NCBI RefSeq assembly: GCF_031426495.1
Contig: NZ_JANPLK010000043.1
Location: 1-64,000, forward strand
Length of the DNA stretch: 64,000 bases
Reading direction: 5' to 3'
Source of the DNA: Gemmatimonas sp.
Lineage (GTDB): Bacteria > Gemmatimonadota > Gemmatimonadetes > Gemmatimonadales > Gemmatimonadaceae
Part shown: positions 1 through 8,878 of the stretch, piece after piece
Layout of the letters: each line of letters starts with the position of its first letter
Position numbering within the stretch: position 1 is the stretch's first letter
Position numbers and translations under genes: made by a program
Notes under the pieces: model-generated
What the model was told of the DNA's origin: nothing
Databases searched by the model: none
The model's input: only the letters and a program-made list of their open reading frames with translations

Positions 1-804
1 CCTCCGGGGGGCCCCAATTGGGGCGCCCCCTGCCCCGGGGGGGGGGGGGCTAGGCCCCCCGCGGCACTCGTGGCGGTGCTCCTCGTCGTCGGCACCGTGC
101 TGACGTGGTTTACGCTGCGCGATCGCTCACCCTCGACGGTGCTCGGCGGACCCACGTCGGGCGACTCGGTGCCGCTCGCCGCCACACCGCCCGCCGACAC
201 CGGACCGCTCGCCGATAGCGCGCTTGCGGCGCGCGTCGTGGCCCTCGGGGATTTGACGACGCCGCGCACCACGCGCCCGTCGGCGCGCGACAGCCAGCGC
301 ACCGCTGCCGCCGCACGCGCCGCCCGGACGCTCGCCGCGCGCACCGCGCGGCTGGAGATCGTCGGGGCCGACTCCGCGCGACTCTATGTCGACAACCGGC
401 TCGTGGGCATCGGACGCTACAGCGGCGACTTCCCGGTCGCCACCAAGCTCGCGGTGCGGGCCGTCATTGCCAACGCGTCGACGTCCTGCATCACCGCCGA
501 GCGCGACACGGTCGTCACGCTCAAGGGCGGCGACCGCGCGAGCGTAAGCCTGCCGGTGCGAGGCTGCGCGGTAGTGAGCTACGACGTGACACCGCGCGAT
601 GCTCGCGTCTCCTTCACGCCGCTCGACGGCGGGCCGACGGTCGAACTGCGCGCCGATAGCGCGCGTGCCCTCTCATTGCCCGAAGGACGCTATGAAGTGC
701 GGATCCAGGCTCCGCGTTGCGTGATGGGCACCGACACGCTCTTGGTGGCATACAGGGCCGACGGGAGCCCTATTTCGCGTCGGTTCCCCCTGATCTGCAG
801 CTGA
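1..804 (+). CDS. C-terminal part of a membrane-anchored protein with a PEGA-like periplasmic tail (5' truncated)
   Basis: The frame is open from the first base, so the true start lies outside the window; the first internal start is a GTG at 70. A hydrophobic segment (AVLLVVGTVLTWFTL) is followed by an Ala/Asp-rich linker. Then comes a beta-rich region of about 150 residues in which ARLYVDNRLVGIG and LPEGRYEVRI resemble PEGA-type repeats, with four cysteines (CITA, RGCAV, PRCVM, and the penultimate LICS). Such tails often follow the single membrane helix of bacterial Ser/Thr kinases, but no kinase domain is visible here, so this is only an inference. The first 60 bases are poly-G and palindromic and may be of poor quality, so the upstream frame is not reliable. 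Confidence 0.5.
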   Translation, partial: PPGGPNWGAPCPGGGGARPPAALVAVLLVVGTVLTWFTLRDRSPSTVLGGPTSGDSVPLAATPPADTGPLADSALAARVVALGDLTTPRTTRPSARDSQRTAAAARAARTLAARTARLEIVGADSARLYVDNRLVGIGRYSGDFPVATKLAVRAVIANASTSCITAERDTVVTLKGGDRASVSLPVRGCAVVSYDVTPRDARVSFTPLDGGPTVELRADSARALSLPEGRYEVRIQAPRCVMGTDTLLVAYRADGSPISRRFPLICS

Positions 805-929
805 CCACCGGCTGAAGCCGGCCACGGTCGGCACCGAAGCGTCGGTCTGCTGCGACACCTGTCGCGTCTCTTGCGACCCGGGGGTCCGGTTCCAATGCTT
901 CTCGCATGACCACGGGCACAGGGGGCGGG

Positions 930-1067
930 ATGAGACTGCACGAGATGTTGCCGGTTGAACGAAGTGCCCAGCGATCCCTCACCGCCGCGTGGCAGCGGGT
1001 GATGAGCGACGGCGCCCAAGCACTCGAACAGCTCGATACCGTCCGTGCGCCAGTAAAGGCGTCGTAG
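930..1067 (+). pseudogene. N-terminal piece of the sigma-54 activator, cut off by an in-frame amber codon
   Basis: An ATG at 930 with purine-rich sequence upstream opens a 45-codon frame ending in TAG at 1065-1067. It is in the same frame as the downstream activator (1137-3086), and no other stop separates them. The peptide ends VKAS, and the codons after the TAG read ARALQRGIHPSLPRAP. AcoR-family activators typically carry an N-terminal xASWxRxxxxGxxP motif, so TAG sits exactly where TGG (Trp) is expected. This is a single G-to-A change, either a real nonsense mutation or a sequencing error. Confidence 0.6.
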
Positions 1068-1136
1068 GCCCGTGCGCTGCAGCGCGGCATTCACCCCTCG
1101 CTGCCGCGAGCCCCGCTGCCACTCGACGATCGCTCG

Positions 1137-3086
1137 TTGGCTGCGCTGCGTGACGATATCGACTGGTTGCCGCATGCTGATCGCGCCGTACGGGCGCACG
1201 CCGGTGGTTCGGCGCTCGATGGGCATATCCTCGCGCTGTTCGACGCCAATGCGCGCATGCTCGCCGCGACCGGCGACCCGAACGCCCTCGAAGGATTGGC
1301 CGAGATCAATTTTCGGCCGGGCGCGCTCTGGAGTGAGGAAGCCGTCGGTACGAACGGCCCGGGGACCGCGCTCGCGCTCGCGCGTGCCGTGCACATCGTC
1401 GGGGCCGAACACTTCTGCGAACGTTGGCATGGCTGGCACTGTGCCGCTGCCCCCATTCGCGATCCGCTCACGCAGGAAGTGCTCGGCGTCCTTGACCTCT
1501 CCGGCCTGCGCGAGAGGGCGCATCCCCACACGCTGTCGTTGGCCAGCGCCATCGCCGTGGCGCTCGAGCAGCGGCTCGTGGCCCGCGAATCGGAACGTCG
1601 CGTCACCTTGCTCCGCCGATTCGGTGCCCTCGTCGGACAGTACCCCGGAGACGCGATCCTCGTGGTGGATCGCGCCGGGGAAATCATCGCGTCGTCGTCG
1701 CCGGCCGAGCGACTGGTTCGTCGTCTGGCGGCATCCGGCCGCGATGCCACCGACGCCTTGCGCCGCATCAGCACTGCATCGGACGTGGACCGGCGCGCGC
1801 TGAATGGCACGGCGCGCAAGCGCGGTCGGAATCTGCCGAGCCAGTCGACGGTGCGCGACGCGACGCATCCGCTGCTCGGAGCTACGGCGGCCGTCCATGC
1901 CATGCACGATGGACGAACGCCCATCGGCGCCTGCGTCGTGCTGCCGGCCGGCCAAGCGCGCGGCCATCGACCAGAGGCGGCGCGCAATGTTGTCGCTCGC
2001 TCACCGAGGGCGGTGGCGAATCCCACGACGCCTTCTGCGGTGGTGACGCCGGTCGTGACCGCGCGCGGCCCGTCGACCGTGCGCTACACGATGGACGCGC
2101 TGTTCGGGCGCGCGGCGGTGCTCGACGACGTGCGGCGATTCGCCCGCGCCTGCGCCCGGACCGATTTACCGGTCCTCTTGCTCGGCGAGTCGGGCACGGG
2201 CAAAGAAGTGGTCGCCCAAGGCATTCATGCGGCGAGTCCGCGAGCGCACGCGCCGTTCGTTGCTGTGAATTGTGCGGCGTTGCCCCGCGAACTGGTCGAG
2301 AGCGAACTGTTTGGCCATGTGGCTGGCGCCTTCTCGGGCGCGCGGCGCGACGGCGCCATTGGCAAGTTCGAAGCGGCCGACGGTGGCACGCTGTTCCTCG
2401 ACGAAATCGGTGAGCTGCCGCCCGCGGCGCAGGCGTCCTTGTTGCGCGTGTTGCAGGAGGGTGAGATTACGCGCTTGGGCGCGACCGCCGGACGCCGTGT
2501 GGACGTGCGTATCATCGCGGCCACCAGCCGCGACATCACGAACGCGATCGCGAGCGGCACCCTGCGCGATGATCTGTATCATCGACTCAATGTGCTCACC
2601 ATCGCGTTGCCTCCGTTGCGGACGCGACACGGCGACGCCGTGTTGTTGGCCGAGTATTTTCTCGGGCAGACCCGCGGCACGCTTGCCCGGGACTTCTCGC
2701 CGCGGGTTCGCACCGCGTTCGAGCGGTATCGGTGGCCCGGCAACGTGCGCGAGCTCGAGAATCTCCTGAAGCGGTTGGCGGCCCTGGCCGAAGGCCCGAC
2801 GATTACCGAGGAGATCTTGCCGGCTGCACTGCGTGAGGTCGTCGACGCCGCACCACCAGCGGCGGTCGACGTCACCGACGTGTCGGCATTCGACGCCCTC
2901 GACGACACGGCGGCCGCGGTCGAATCCCATCGGCAGGCGCTGCGCGCGCGTTACGCCACGCTGATCGCCGGACATGCGACGATGAGCGACGCCGCGAAGT
3001 CCATCGGGATCACCCGCAGCACACTCTATCGGCGACTGCAGCGCATCGGTCTCGCGCCCGGTCGAGGCGTGCGCGATTCGTCGTAG
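1137..3086 (+). CDS. Sigma-54-dependent Fis-family transcriptional activator (AcoR-like)
   Basis: This is an enhancer-binding protein that would use ATP to remodel RNA polymerase-sigma54. The order is a GAF-like sensor (about residues 20-140, WHCAAAPIRDP), a variable linker, an AAA+ domain (about 320-550) and a C-terminal Fis helix-turn-helix (SDAAKSIGITRSTLYRRL). The Walker A is GESGTGKE and the Walker B is GGTLFLDEI. The sigma-54 contact loop reads GAFSGA instead of the usual GAFTGA. The open frame starts at TTG 1137, but homologous-looking sequence continues upstream through codons 1068-1136 to an amber codon at 1065 and then to ATG 930, so the listed start is probably not the ancestral one. 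The full gene would encode about 718 residues, usual for AcoR proteins. It is convergent with the lipoprotein gene 10 bp downstream. Confidence 0.85.
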   Translation: MAALRDDIDWLPHADRAVRAHAGGSALDGHILALFDANARMLAATGDPNALEGLAEINFRPGALWSEEAVGTNGPGTALALARAVHIVGAEHFCERWHGWHCAAAPIRDPLTQEVLGVLDLSGLRERAHPHTLSLASAIAVALEQRLVARESERRVTLLRRFGALVGQYPGDAILVVDRAGEIIASSSPAERLVRRLAASGRDATDALRRISTASDVDRRALNGTARKRGRNLPSQSTVRDATHPLLGATAAVHAMHDGRTPIGACVVLPAGQARGHRPEAARNVVARSPRAVANPTTPSAVVTPVVTARGPSTVRYTMDALFGRAAVLDDVRRFARACARTDLPVLLLGESGTGKEVVAQGIHAASPRAHAPFVAVNCAALPRELVESELFGHVAGAFSGARRDGAIGKFEAADGGTLFLDEIGELPPAAQASLLRVLQEGEITRLGATAGRRVDVRIIAATSRDITNAIASGTLRDDLYHRLNVLTIALPPLRTRHGDAVLLAEYFLGQTRGTLARDFSPRVRTAFERYRWPGNVRELENLLKRLAALAEGPTITEEILPAALREVVDAAPPAAVDVTDVSAFDALDDTAAAVESHRQALRARYATLIAGHATMSDAAKSIGITRSTLYRRLQRIGLAPGRGVRDSS

Positions 3087-3095
3087 GACGACGTG

Positions 3096-3551
3096 TCAGC
3101 GAACCGCGGCGCTCGTCCCCACGCCGACGGCGCTGCCCACGAAGGCGCCGACCCAAAAGAGTCTGGTGCGCCACCACGCTCGGGGCGGCGGCGGCACGAG
3201 CAGCACGTGGTCCGTCGTGACGCGCGCCACCTGCGAGGTCACCAGCGCCGTCGCGGTCGTGCTGTCGCGATGGACGATCGTCAGTCGCGCGACCAGCGCG
3301 TCGCGATGCACCGGATCGACGGCATACGCGGCGAGTCCGGCCCGCAACCCGCGGCTCTCGAATACGCGAAAGGTCGCAGTGCTGTCATCGACGGCATCGA
3401 TCTCGTATCGGGCCGCATCGCGCGGAATCCGCGGCAGCACGGGCATGAGTGGTGCCGGCGCCCGTTCGGCTCGATGACACCCACTGCCGGCCACGGTCAC
3501 CAGCGCCACGAACCCCAACGCCGCGCGACGCACCGCAACCGATGAGTTCAT
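3096..3551 (-). CDS. Small putative lipoprotein, function unknown
   Basis: A 151-residue protein with an N-terminal signal (RR followed by ALGFVALVTVA) and a lipobox-like GSGC with Cys25 as the likely lipidated residue. The middle part is beta-like (ARYEIDAVDDSTATFRVF). The C-terminus has a basic patch (PPRAWWRTR) followed by a glycine-rich hydrophobic segment (LFWVGAFVGSAVGVG) that could be a membrane helix or glycine zipper. It lies downstream of rseP in the same direction with only 4 bp between them, so it is probably the last gene of the tsf-rseP operon. No family was recognised. Confidence 0.7.
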   Translation of the reverse strand: MNSSVAVRRAALGFVALVTVAGSGCHRAERAPAPLMPVLPRIPRDAARYEIDAVDDSTATFRVFESRGLRAGLAAYAVDPVHRDALVARLTIVHRDSTTATALVTSQVARVTTDHVLLVPPPPRAWWRTRLFWVGAFVGSAVGVGTSAAVR

Positions 3552-3555
3552 GCGA

Positions 3556-4740
3556 TCACTTCGTGAACAGATTACGCAGATCGTTGAACGTGACGAGCAC
3601 GATCAAGGCGAGCACCGCCAGTACGCCGACGCGTGCAAAGCCCTCCCGTACACGGGCGCTGAACGCGCTGCCCTTTATGCGTTCGGCGAGCACCATGAGA
3701 ATCTGTCCGCCGTCGAGGACAGGGATCGGCACGAGATTCAGGATGGCAATGTTGAGGCTCAAGAAAGCGATGAGCGACCAGAGAGTTTCCGGACCGCTCT
3801 TCGCGGCCTGCACCGACGTGCGCGCGATCTGAATCGGTCCGCCCAGGTTCTTCGCGGACACCTGTCCCGAGGCGAGGCCGCCCAACACCGACGCGACGCT
3901 CTTGGCCATGCGCCACGTCGCATCACCGCCCGCCGTCATCGCGCCGACCAGACTCAGCTTCTCATTCACCGTGGCGGCGCGCACCTGAATGCCGATGCGT
4001 CCGACCGTCTTCTTGGCGCCAGTCACGGGATCATCGATCACCGCCGTCTGCGGCGTGAGTTCCTTGGTGAAACGCGACTCGCCGCGCTGGATCTCGACGC
4101 TCAGCGTGCCCGACGTGACCGGGGCAACTTCGTCGAGCACCTCATCCCACGCGCGGATCGGATGCCCGTTGATTCCGACAATGCGATCCCCTCCAGTGAG
4201 TCCGGCGATCGCCGCCGGCGCGCCCGGGACCACGGAGTCGATCACCGCCGGCACGTACGTGTTGCCGGCGCGGTAGTAGATGCTGGTGGAGACAACGAGC
4301 GTGAGCAGGATGTTCATCATCACGCCGGCCGATAAAATGAACACGCGGGCCGACGTGGACTTGTTCTCCACCCAGCGATCGGCCGGAACGGCCTTGGGGC
4401 CGAACGGGGCCATGGAGTTGGCATCCCACAACGCCGGTGCCACATCGGCTGGGCGTTCGATCGCGGCGGCGAGCGAGCCACGATCGGTGCCACCTTCGAT
4501 CCCCGCCATGGACTCGTCATCCTGGCTGGCCATGCGCACAAATCCGCCGAGCGGAATCAGCGACACGCGGTAATCGGTTTCTCCGTGGCGCACGCCGAAC
4601 AGCCGATTGCCCCACCCGAGCGAAAACACCGGCGCGTAGACGCCCGTCAGTTTCGCCGCAAGGAAGTGCCCGAGCTCGTGGACAAAAACGACCAGACCGA
4701 AGACGAGCAACGGTGCGATGTACGGCGTAATCGAGGACAT
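3556..4740 (-). CDS. rseP: RIP metalloprotease RseP (site-2 protease)
   Basis: An inner-membrane zinc protease that cleaves transmembrane anti-sigma factors and signal-peptide remnants. Residues 21-25 are HELGH, the zinc-binding motif inside the first membrane helix. One PDZ domain follows (about residues 170-240, GGDRIVGINGHPI). The C-terminal helices carry LNLVPIPVLDGGQ, whose Asp is the third zinc ligand. The ATG at 4740 gives 394 residues; a GTG at 4752 in frame would add four residues and overlap the dxr stop. E. coli RseP has two PDZ domains, while only one is evident here, as in many shorter homologues. Confidence 0.93.
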   Translation of the reverse strand: MSSITPYIAPLLVFGLVVFVHELGHFLAAKLTGVYAPVFSLGWGNRLFGVRHGETDYRVSLIPLGGFVRMASQDDESMAGIEGGTDRGSLAAAIERPADVAPALWDANSMAPFGPKAVPADRWVENKSTSARVFILSAGVMMNILLTLVVSTSIYYRAGNTYVPAVIDSVVPGAPAAIAGLTGGDRIVGINGHPIRAWDEVLDEVAPVTSGTLSVEIQRGESRFTKELTPQTAVIDDPVTGAKKTVGRIGIQVRAATVNEKLSLVGAMTAGGDATWRMAKSVASVLGGLASGQVSAKNLGGPIQIARTSVQAAKSGPETLWSLIAFLSLNIAILNLVPIPVLDGGQILMVLAERIKGSAFSARVREGFARVGVLAVLALIVLVTFNDLRNLFTK

Positions 4741-4745
4741 CTGTG

Positions 4746-5912
4746 TCAGCACCCCACCTGGGCATTCACGTGGTCGCGCGCCGCCGCATCCGCTCGAAGC
4801 AGTTCCTCGAGGGACGCGCCCGGCGCGTCAGCAAACTCGTACAGCGCAGCCGACACGCGCTCGGCGATTCCCGAGAAGCTGAGTCGACCGGCCAAAAAAT
4901 GTGCGACAGCGACCTCGTTGGCCGCATTGAACACCGCCGGCGCGGCCCCGCCACGCCGGCCGGCGTCGATTCCGAGCTGCAGCATAGGGAAATCCCTATA
5001 CCTCACGGTTTCGAAGCTCAGGCTGCCAAGCGCGACAGGATCGAAGGATGGTACGCCGGAATCCGGAACGCGTTCCGGATACGTGAGGGCGTACAGGATG
5101 GGCAGTTCCATGGACGGGACGCCCATCTGGGCCAGCACGCTGCCGTCTACGAACTCCACAAACGAGTGGATGATGCTTTGCGGATGTACCACGACATCGA
5201 TCTGGTCGTACGGCACGCCGAACAAATGGTGCGCCTCGATCACCTCGAGTGCCTTGTTCGCGAGGGTGGCGCTGTCGATGGTGATCTTGCTGCCCATCTG
5301 CCACGTCGGATGCTTGAGCGCGTCCGTGACCGTGGCGGCCGCGATGCGTTCGGCCGGCCACGTGCGAAATGGGCCTCCGGAGGCCGTGAGCACCAGTCGA
5401 CGGACTTCGTGCGGCTGACGGCCCGCCAGACACTGCAGGATGGCCGAATGTTCGCTGTCGACCGGCACCAACTCGCCGCCATATCTGCGCGCGGTGTCCG
5501 TCACGATCGCGCCAGCCACGACCAGCGTCTCCTTGTTCGCCAGGGCGACCCGCTTCCCCATGCGAAGGGCAGCCAAGGTGGCGGGCAAACCAGCCGCGCC
5601 CACCACGGCATTGATCACGATCCGGGCATCGGGGTGCGTCGCCGCCGCCACGAGGCATTCCGCGCCAACCCCCCAGCCATCCGGCGCGTCCGTGTGCGGT
5701 TGCACCAGACCAACAAAGGCTGGCAGCCACGTCGCGACCTGCTCAGCGAGCGCGGCCATGTTGGCGTTGGCCGTAAGCGCCACCGGCACGAAGCGCTCAC
5801 GCTGGCGGGCCAGCACCCGAAGCGCACTGGTCCCGATGGATCCGGTCGATCCGAGAATCGCGACGCCGGCCGGTGTCTCCCTCGTCGCCGCGGAACGGCC
5901 CTCGGGCATCAT
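4746..5912 (-). CDS. dxr: 1-deoxy-D-xylulose 5-phosphate reductoisomerase
   Basis: Second enzyme of the MEP isoprenoid pathway, converting DXP to MEP with NADPH. The N-terminal GSTGSIG is the NADPH-binding loop. The motifs ANKETLV, PVDSEHSAI and GVPSMELPILYAL mark the metal and substrate sites. The ATG at 5912 overlaps the cdsA stop as ATGA and yields 388 residues, the normal family length. The frame stays open upstream into cdsA on the same strand, but that part has no Dxr homology. The partner dxs lies 33 kb away in this window. Confidence 0.95.
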   Translation of the reverse strand: MMPEGRSAATRETPAGVAILGSTGSIGTSALRVLARQRERFVPVALTANANMAALAEQVATWLPAFVGLVQPHTDAPDGWGVGAECLVAAATHPDARIVINAVVGAAGLPATLAALRMGKRVALANKETLVVAGAIVTDTARRYGGELVPVDSEHSAILQCLAGRQPHEVRRLVLTASGGPFRTWPAERIAAATVTDALKHPTWQMGSKITIDSATLANKALEVIEAHHLFGVPYDQIDVVVHPQSIIHSFVEFVDGSVLAQMGVPSMELPILYALTYPERVPDSGVPSFDPVALGSLSFETVRYRDFPMLQLGIDAGRRGGAAPAVFNAANEVAVAHFLAGRLSFSGIAERVSAALYEFADAPGASLEELLRADAAARDHVNAQVGC

Positions 5913-6820
5913 GCGCCGGGAGCCGGGAGCAATAGCGCGTAGTAGAGCGCGTACGTTACGGGCAGCACAAAAAACAGCGAGTCGAGGCGATCGAGCACGC
6001 CACCGTGGCCCGGGAACAGCGTACCGCTGTCCTTCACGCCGGCTTCGCGCTTGAGCAACGACTCCGTGAGATCTCCGATCTGCGCCGTCACGCTGATGCA
6101 GACGGCGAAGATAATCAGCCCGGTGGGACTGAAGGCAAGCTGCGCCTGCGGCTTGAGCAGGAAATGCACGAACGCGGCACAAGCGCCAACCGTGGCGATC
6201 ACCGCACCGACGGCGCCGGAAACGGTCTTGGCCGGGCTCACCGACGGGATCAGCTTCGGACCACCGAAAACGCGACCCGTGAAGTACGCACCCGTGTCGC
6301 TGGCCCACGTGAGCACGACGGGCATGATCACCACGAGCGCACCCGCCGTGTCACCGACCGCGTAGCCGAAGTAGCGCAGTGCGTAGACATAACTCAGCGT
6401 GCCGCCAGTATACAGCGCGCCGAAGATTGTCGTGGCGGCGGCACCAAGTGGCTTGCCGCCGACGCCACGCATCCAGATCGACAGCGCCAACACGAACAGC
6501 GGCACGAGGATCCACACCACGAGCGGCACCGCAAACACGCCGAGATGCTGCGCGTGCACGGCGATCGGGATGAGCGCCGACAGCACGATGCCGACCACGC
6601 TCATCGGCGTGGTGCCTCCCTCACGGGCGATGCGATAGTACTCCCATGCCGCGACGCCAGAGAGCGCGCCGGCCAGGGTAGCGAGCGGCGCGCCGCCGAG
6701 CCAGATGATTCCGAGCGCGATCGGCGCTCCGATGAGGGCGACTACGGCGCGCCGGGCCAGTTCGTTCACGCGAGGGGGGTAGGGAACGCGTACCGGCGCA
6801 TCAGGTACTGACGCGCCCAT
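5909..6820 (-). CDS. cdsA: Phosphatidate cytidylyltransferase
   Basis: Makes CDP-diacylglycerol for phospholipid synthesis in the inner membrane. About eight hydrophobic segments are visible. The C-terminal part contains the family signature, read here as SPAKTVSGAVGAV and later GDLTESLLKREAGVKDSG followed by GHGGVLDRLDSL, with the Asp residues that bind metal. The ATG at 6820 is used (303 residues); it overlaps the uppS end by 20 bp. A TTG at 6850 in frame would add ten residues. It is followed by dxr with an ATGA overlap. Confidence 0.93.
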   Translation of the reverse strand: MGASVPDAPVRVPYPPRVNELARRAVVALIGAPIALGIIWLGGAPLATLAGALSGVAAWEYYRIAREGGTTPMSVVGIVLSALIPIAVHAQHLGVFAVPLVVWILVPLFVLALSIWMRGVGGKPLGAAATTIFGALYTGGTLSYVYALRYFGYAVGDTAGALVVIMPVVLTWASDTGAYFTGRVFGGPKLIPSVSPAKTVSGAVGAVIATVGACAAFVHFLLKPQAQLAFSPTGLIIFAVCISVTAQIGDLTESLLKREAGVKDSGTLFPGHGGVLDRLDSLFFVLPVTYALYYALLLPAPGA

Positions 6821-7550
6821 AGCGTCGATCACGACGCTGAAAATCGCCAATGGCTTCGTACAACGCCGAGCGTCCGAAGTCCGGCCACAGCACGGCGGAG
6901 ATGTATAGTTCGGCGTAGGCGACCTGCCAGAGCAGGAAGTTCGAGAGCCGCTGTTCTCCCGACGTCCGGATCAGGAGATCAGGATCGGGACAGTCGGCCG
7001 TGAACAGGCGTGCGCGGAATTCTTCTTCAGTGATAGCGTCCGGCGAGAGCCGACCGGCCTGCACATCTTCCGCCATCAAACGCGCCGCGCGCACCAACTC
7101 GGCGCGACCGCCGTACGAAATGAACAGATTGAGACCCAGTCGTGTCCCGGTCTCGGTGATACGCATAACGCGCTCGACCGCGGCGGCGGCAGGACCACTC
7201 AGGCGATCGAGATCGCCATGAACACGAACGCGAACGCCCTGCTGGTGCAGGTCGTCCGCTTCGCGGGCAATGAACTCTTCCAGCAGCGACATGAGGGCCG
7301 AAACTTCCGTCTCCGGCCGCTGCCAATTCTCCTGCGAGAAGGCAAAGAGCGACAACCACTCGACACCTGCTTCGAGACATCCCTCGACCACCGCGCGCAC
7401 CGCCTTCATCCCGGACCGATGGCCGAACGGCCGGGGCATGTGACGTTCACGCGCCCAGCGACCGTTGCCGTCCATGATGATCGCGATATGCCGCGGCACC
7501 GCGCCATGCACGCGAATGCGCGCCAGCAGATCGGTTTCGGTGTCAGCCAT
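6801..7550 (-). CDS. uppS: Undecaprenyl diphosphate synthase (isoprenyl transferase)
   Basis: Cis-prenyltransferase that builds the C55 lipid carrier for peptidoglycan and O-antigen. The signature IIMDGNGRWA near the N-terminus holds the catalytic Asp, and RTSGEQRLSNFLLWQ near the C-terminus is the second conserved block. The ATG at 7550 gives 249 residues, typical length; a TTG at 7565 in frame is less likely. It sits between frr and cdsA, the common uppS position in many bacteria. Confidence 0.95.
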   Translation of the reverse strand: MADTETDLLARIRVHGAVPRHIAIIMDGNGRWARERHMPRPFGHRSGMKAVRAVVEGCLEAGVEWLSLFAFSQENWQRPETEVSALMSLLEEFIAREADDLHQQGVRVRVHGDLDRLSGPAAAAVERVMRITETGTRLGLNLFISYGGRAELVRAARLMAEDVQAGRLSPDAITEEEFRARLFTADCPDPDLLIRTSGEQRLSNFLLWQVAYAELYISAVLWPDFGRSALYEAIGDFQRRDRRYGRVST

Positions 7551-7598
7551 GATGGGCGGGGGCAAGGGGCATATCAGCGAGCGGTCCGCAGAGCGGCC

Positions 7599-8153
7599 TC
7601 AAACCTCCATGATCTCGGCTTCCTTCGTCTTCAGCAGCGTCTCAAGCTTGCCGATGCACTCGTCGTGCGCTTTCTGCAGGTCCTTCTCCGCATGCTTCTT
7701 GTCGTCTTCAGAGACGCCGTCAAGCTTCTTGACCTTGTCGCGGGCGTCGGTACGGGCATGACGGATTGCGATGCGGCCATCTTCCGCCAGCTTGCTCAGC
7801 ACTTTGACCAGCTCCTTGCGGCGCTGTTCGTTCATCGAGGGCAATGGCACGCGAATCACGCCGCCTTGGTGCGCCGGATCGAGGCCAAGTTCGGACTCGC
7901 GAATCGCCTTCTCGATCACCTTCGCCTGGCCCTTATCGAACGGCGTGACGAGCAGGATACGCGGTTCGGGGGCGGACACCTGCGCCACCTGATTCAGTGG
8001 CACCAGCGAGCCGTAGGCCTCGACCTTGATGGTGTCCAACATGTTCGGCGACGCCTTGCCGGTGCGAATGCCGGCGAAGTCGCGCTTCGAGGCCTCGAGG
8101 GCCTTTTCCATCCCGCTCTTCGTGTCCTTCAGGATCTGCGCAATAGTGCTCAT
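7599..8153 (-). CDS. frr: Ribosome recycling factor
   Basis: A 184-residue protein, family length 185. With EF-G it splits post-termination ribosomes. Conserved blocks include RTGKASPNMLD, RILLVTPFDK and the helical C-terminus ending KTKEAEIMEV. The ATG at 8153 overlaps the pyrH stop codon (ATGA), so the two are translationally coupled. Confidence 0.97.
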   Translation of the reverse strand: MSTIAQILKDTKSGMEKALEASKRDFAGIRTGKASPNMLDTIKVEAYGSLVPLNQVAQVSAPEPRILLVTPFDKGQAKVIEKAIRESELGLDPAHQGGVIRVPLPSMNEQRRKELVKVLSKLAEDGRIAIRHARTDARDKVKKLDGVSEDDKKHAEKDLQKAHDECIGKLETLLKTKEAEIMEV

Positions 8154-8878
8154 GAAACCAGTGTCCCCACGCGTTCGCCGTTGATGGCGCGTGCGATCGC
8201 GCCTGGCGTGTGAAGGTTCAGCACGATCAGCGGCAACTGATTCTCTTTGCACAGCGTGATGGCCGTCTGGTCCATGACGCGGAGCTCTTCGAGCATCACA
8301 TCGCGATAACTGATCGACTCGTACATCGTGGCGTTCGGATCCTTCTTCGGGTCCGCCGAATACACGCCGTCGACGCTGGTGGCCTTGATGATGACATCCG
8401 CCTTCATCTGGATGGCCCGTAGCACCGCCGCCGTGTCCGTCGAAAAATACGGATTACCCGTGCCGGCGGCAAAGATGACCGTACGCCCCTTCTCGAAATG
8501 GCGCAGTGCGCGCCGGCGAATGTAGGGCTCGGCCAACTCTTCCATGCGGATCGCCGTCATGACGCGCGTGTCGAGCCCCTTTTTCTCGAGCACATCCTGC
8601 ATGGCCATCGCATTGATGACCGTGCCGAGCATGCCCATGTAATCGGCGCCAACACGATCCATTCCCATCTGGGAGAGTTGCGTGCCGCGCACGATGTTGC
8701 CGCCTCCGATGACCAGACCGAGTTGCACGCCCATGCGCGCCACTTCAACGATCTGGTCCGCGAAGGATCCGATGCGTTCAAAATCGAAACCGACGCCGCG
8801 ATCTCCGGCGAGTGCTTCACCGGAGAGCTTGAGCAGAATGCGCGTGTACTTCCTGTCCGCGGCGCCCACGGCGCTCAC
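8150..8878 (-). CDS. pyrH: Uridylate kinase (UMP kinase)
   Basis: Hexameric bacterial UMP kinase of the amino-acid kinase fold; makes UDP from UMP. The N-terminal ILLKLSGEAL and GLVIGGGNIVRG are the nucleotide-binding loops, and VDGVYSADPKKDPNA is the typical late motif. It starts with GTG at 8878, overlapping the tsf stop as GTGA (242 residues). The order tsf-pyrH-frr is near-universal. Confidence 0.97.
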   Translation of the reverse strand: MSAVGAADRKYTRILLKLSGEALAGDRGVGFDFERIGSFADQIVEVARMGVQLGLVIGGGNIVRGTQLSQMGMDRVGADYMGMLGTVINAMAMQDVLEKKGLDTRVMTAIRMEELAEPYIRRRALRHFEKGRTVIFAAGTGNPYFSTDTAAVLRAIQMKADVIIKATSVDGVYSADPKKDPNATMYESISYRDVMLEELRVMDQTAITLCKENQLPLIVLNLHTPGAIARAINGERVGTLVS

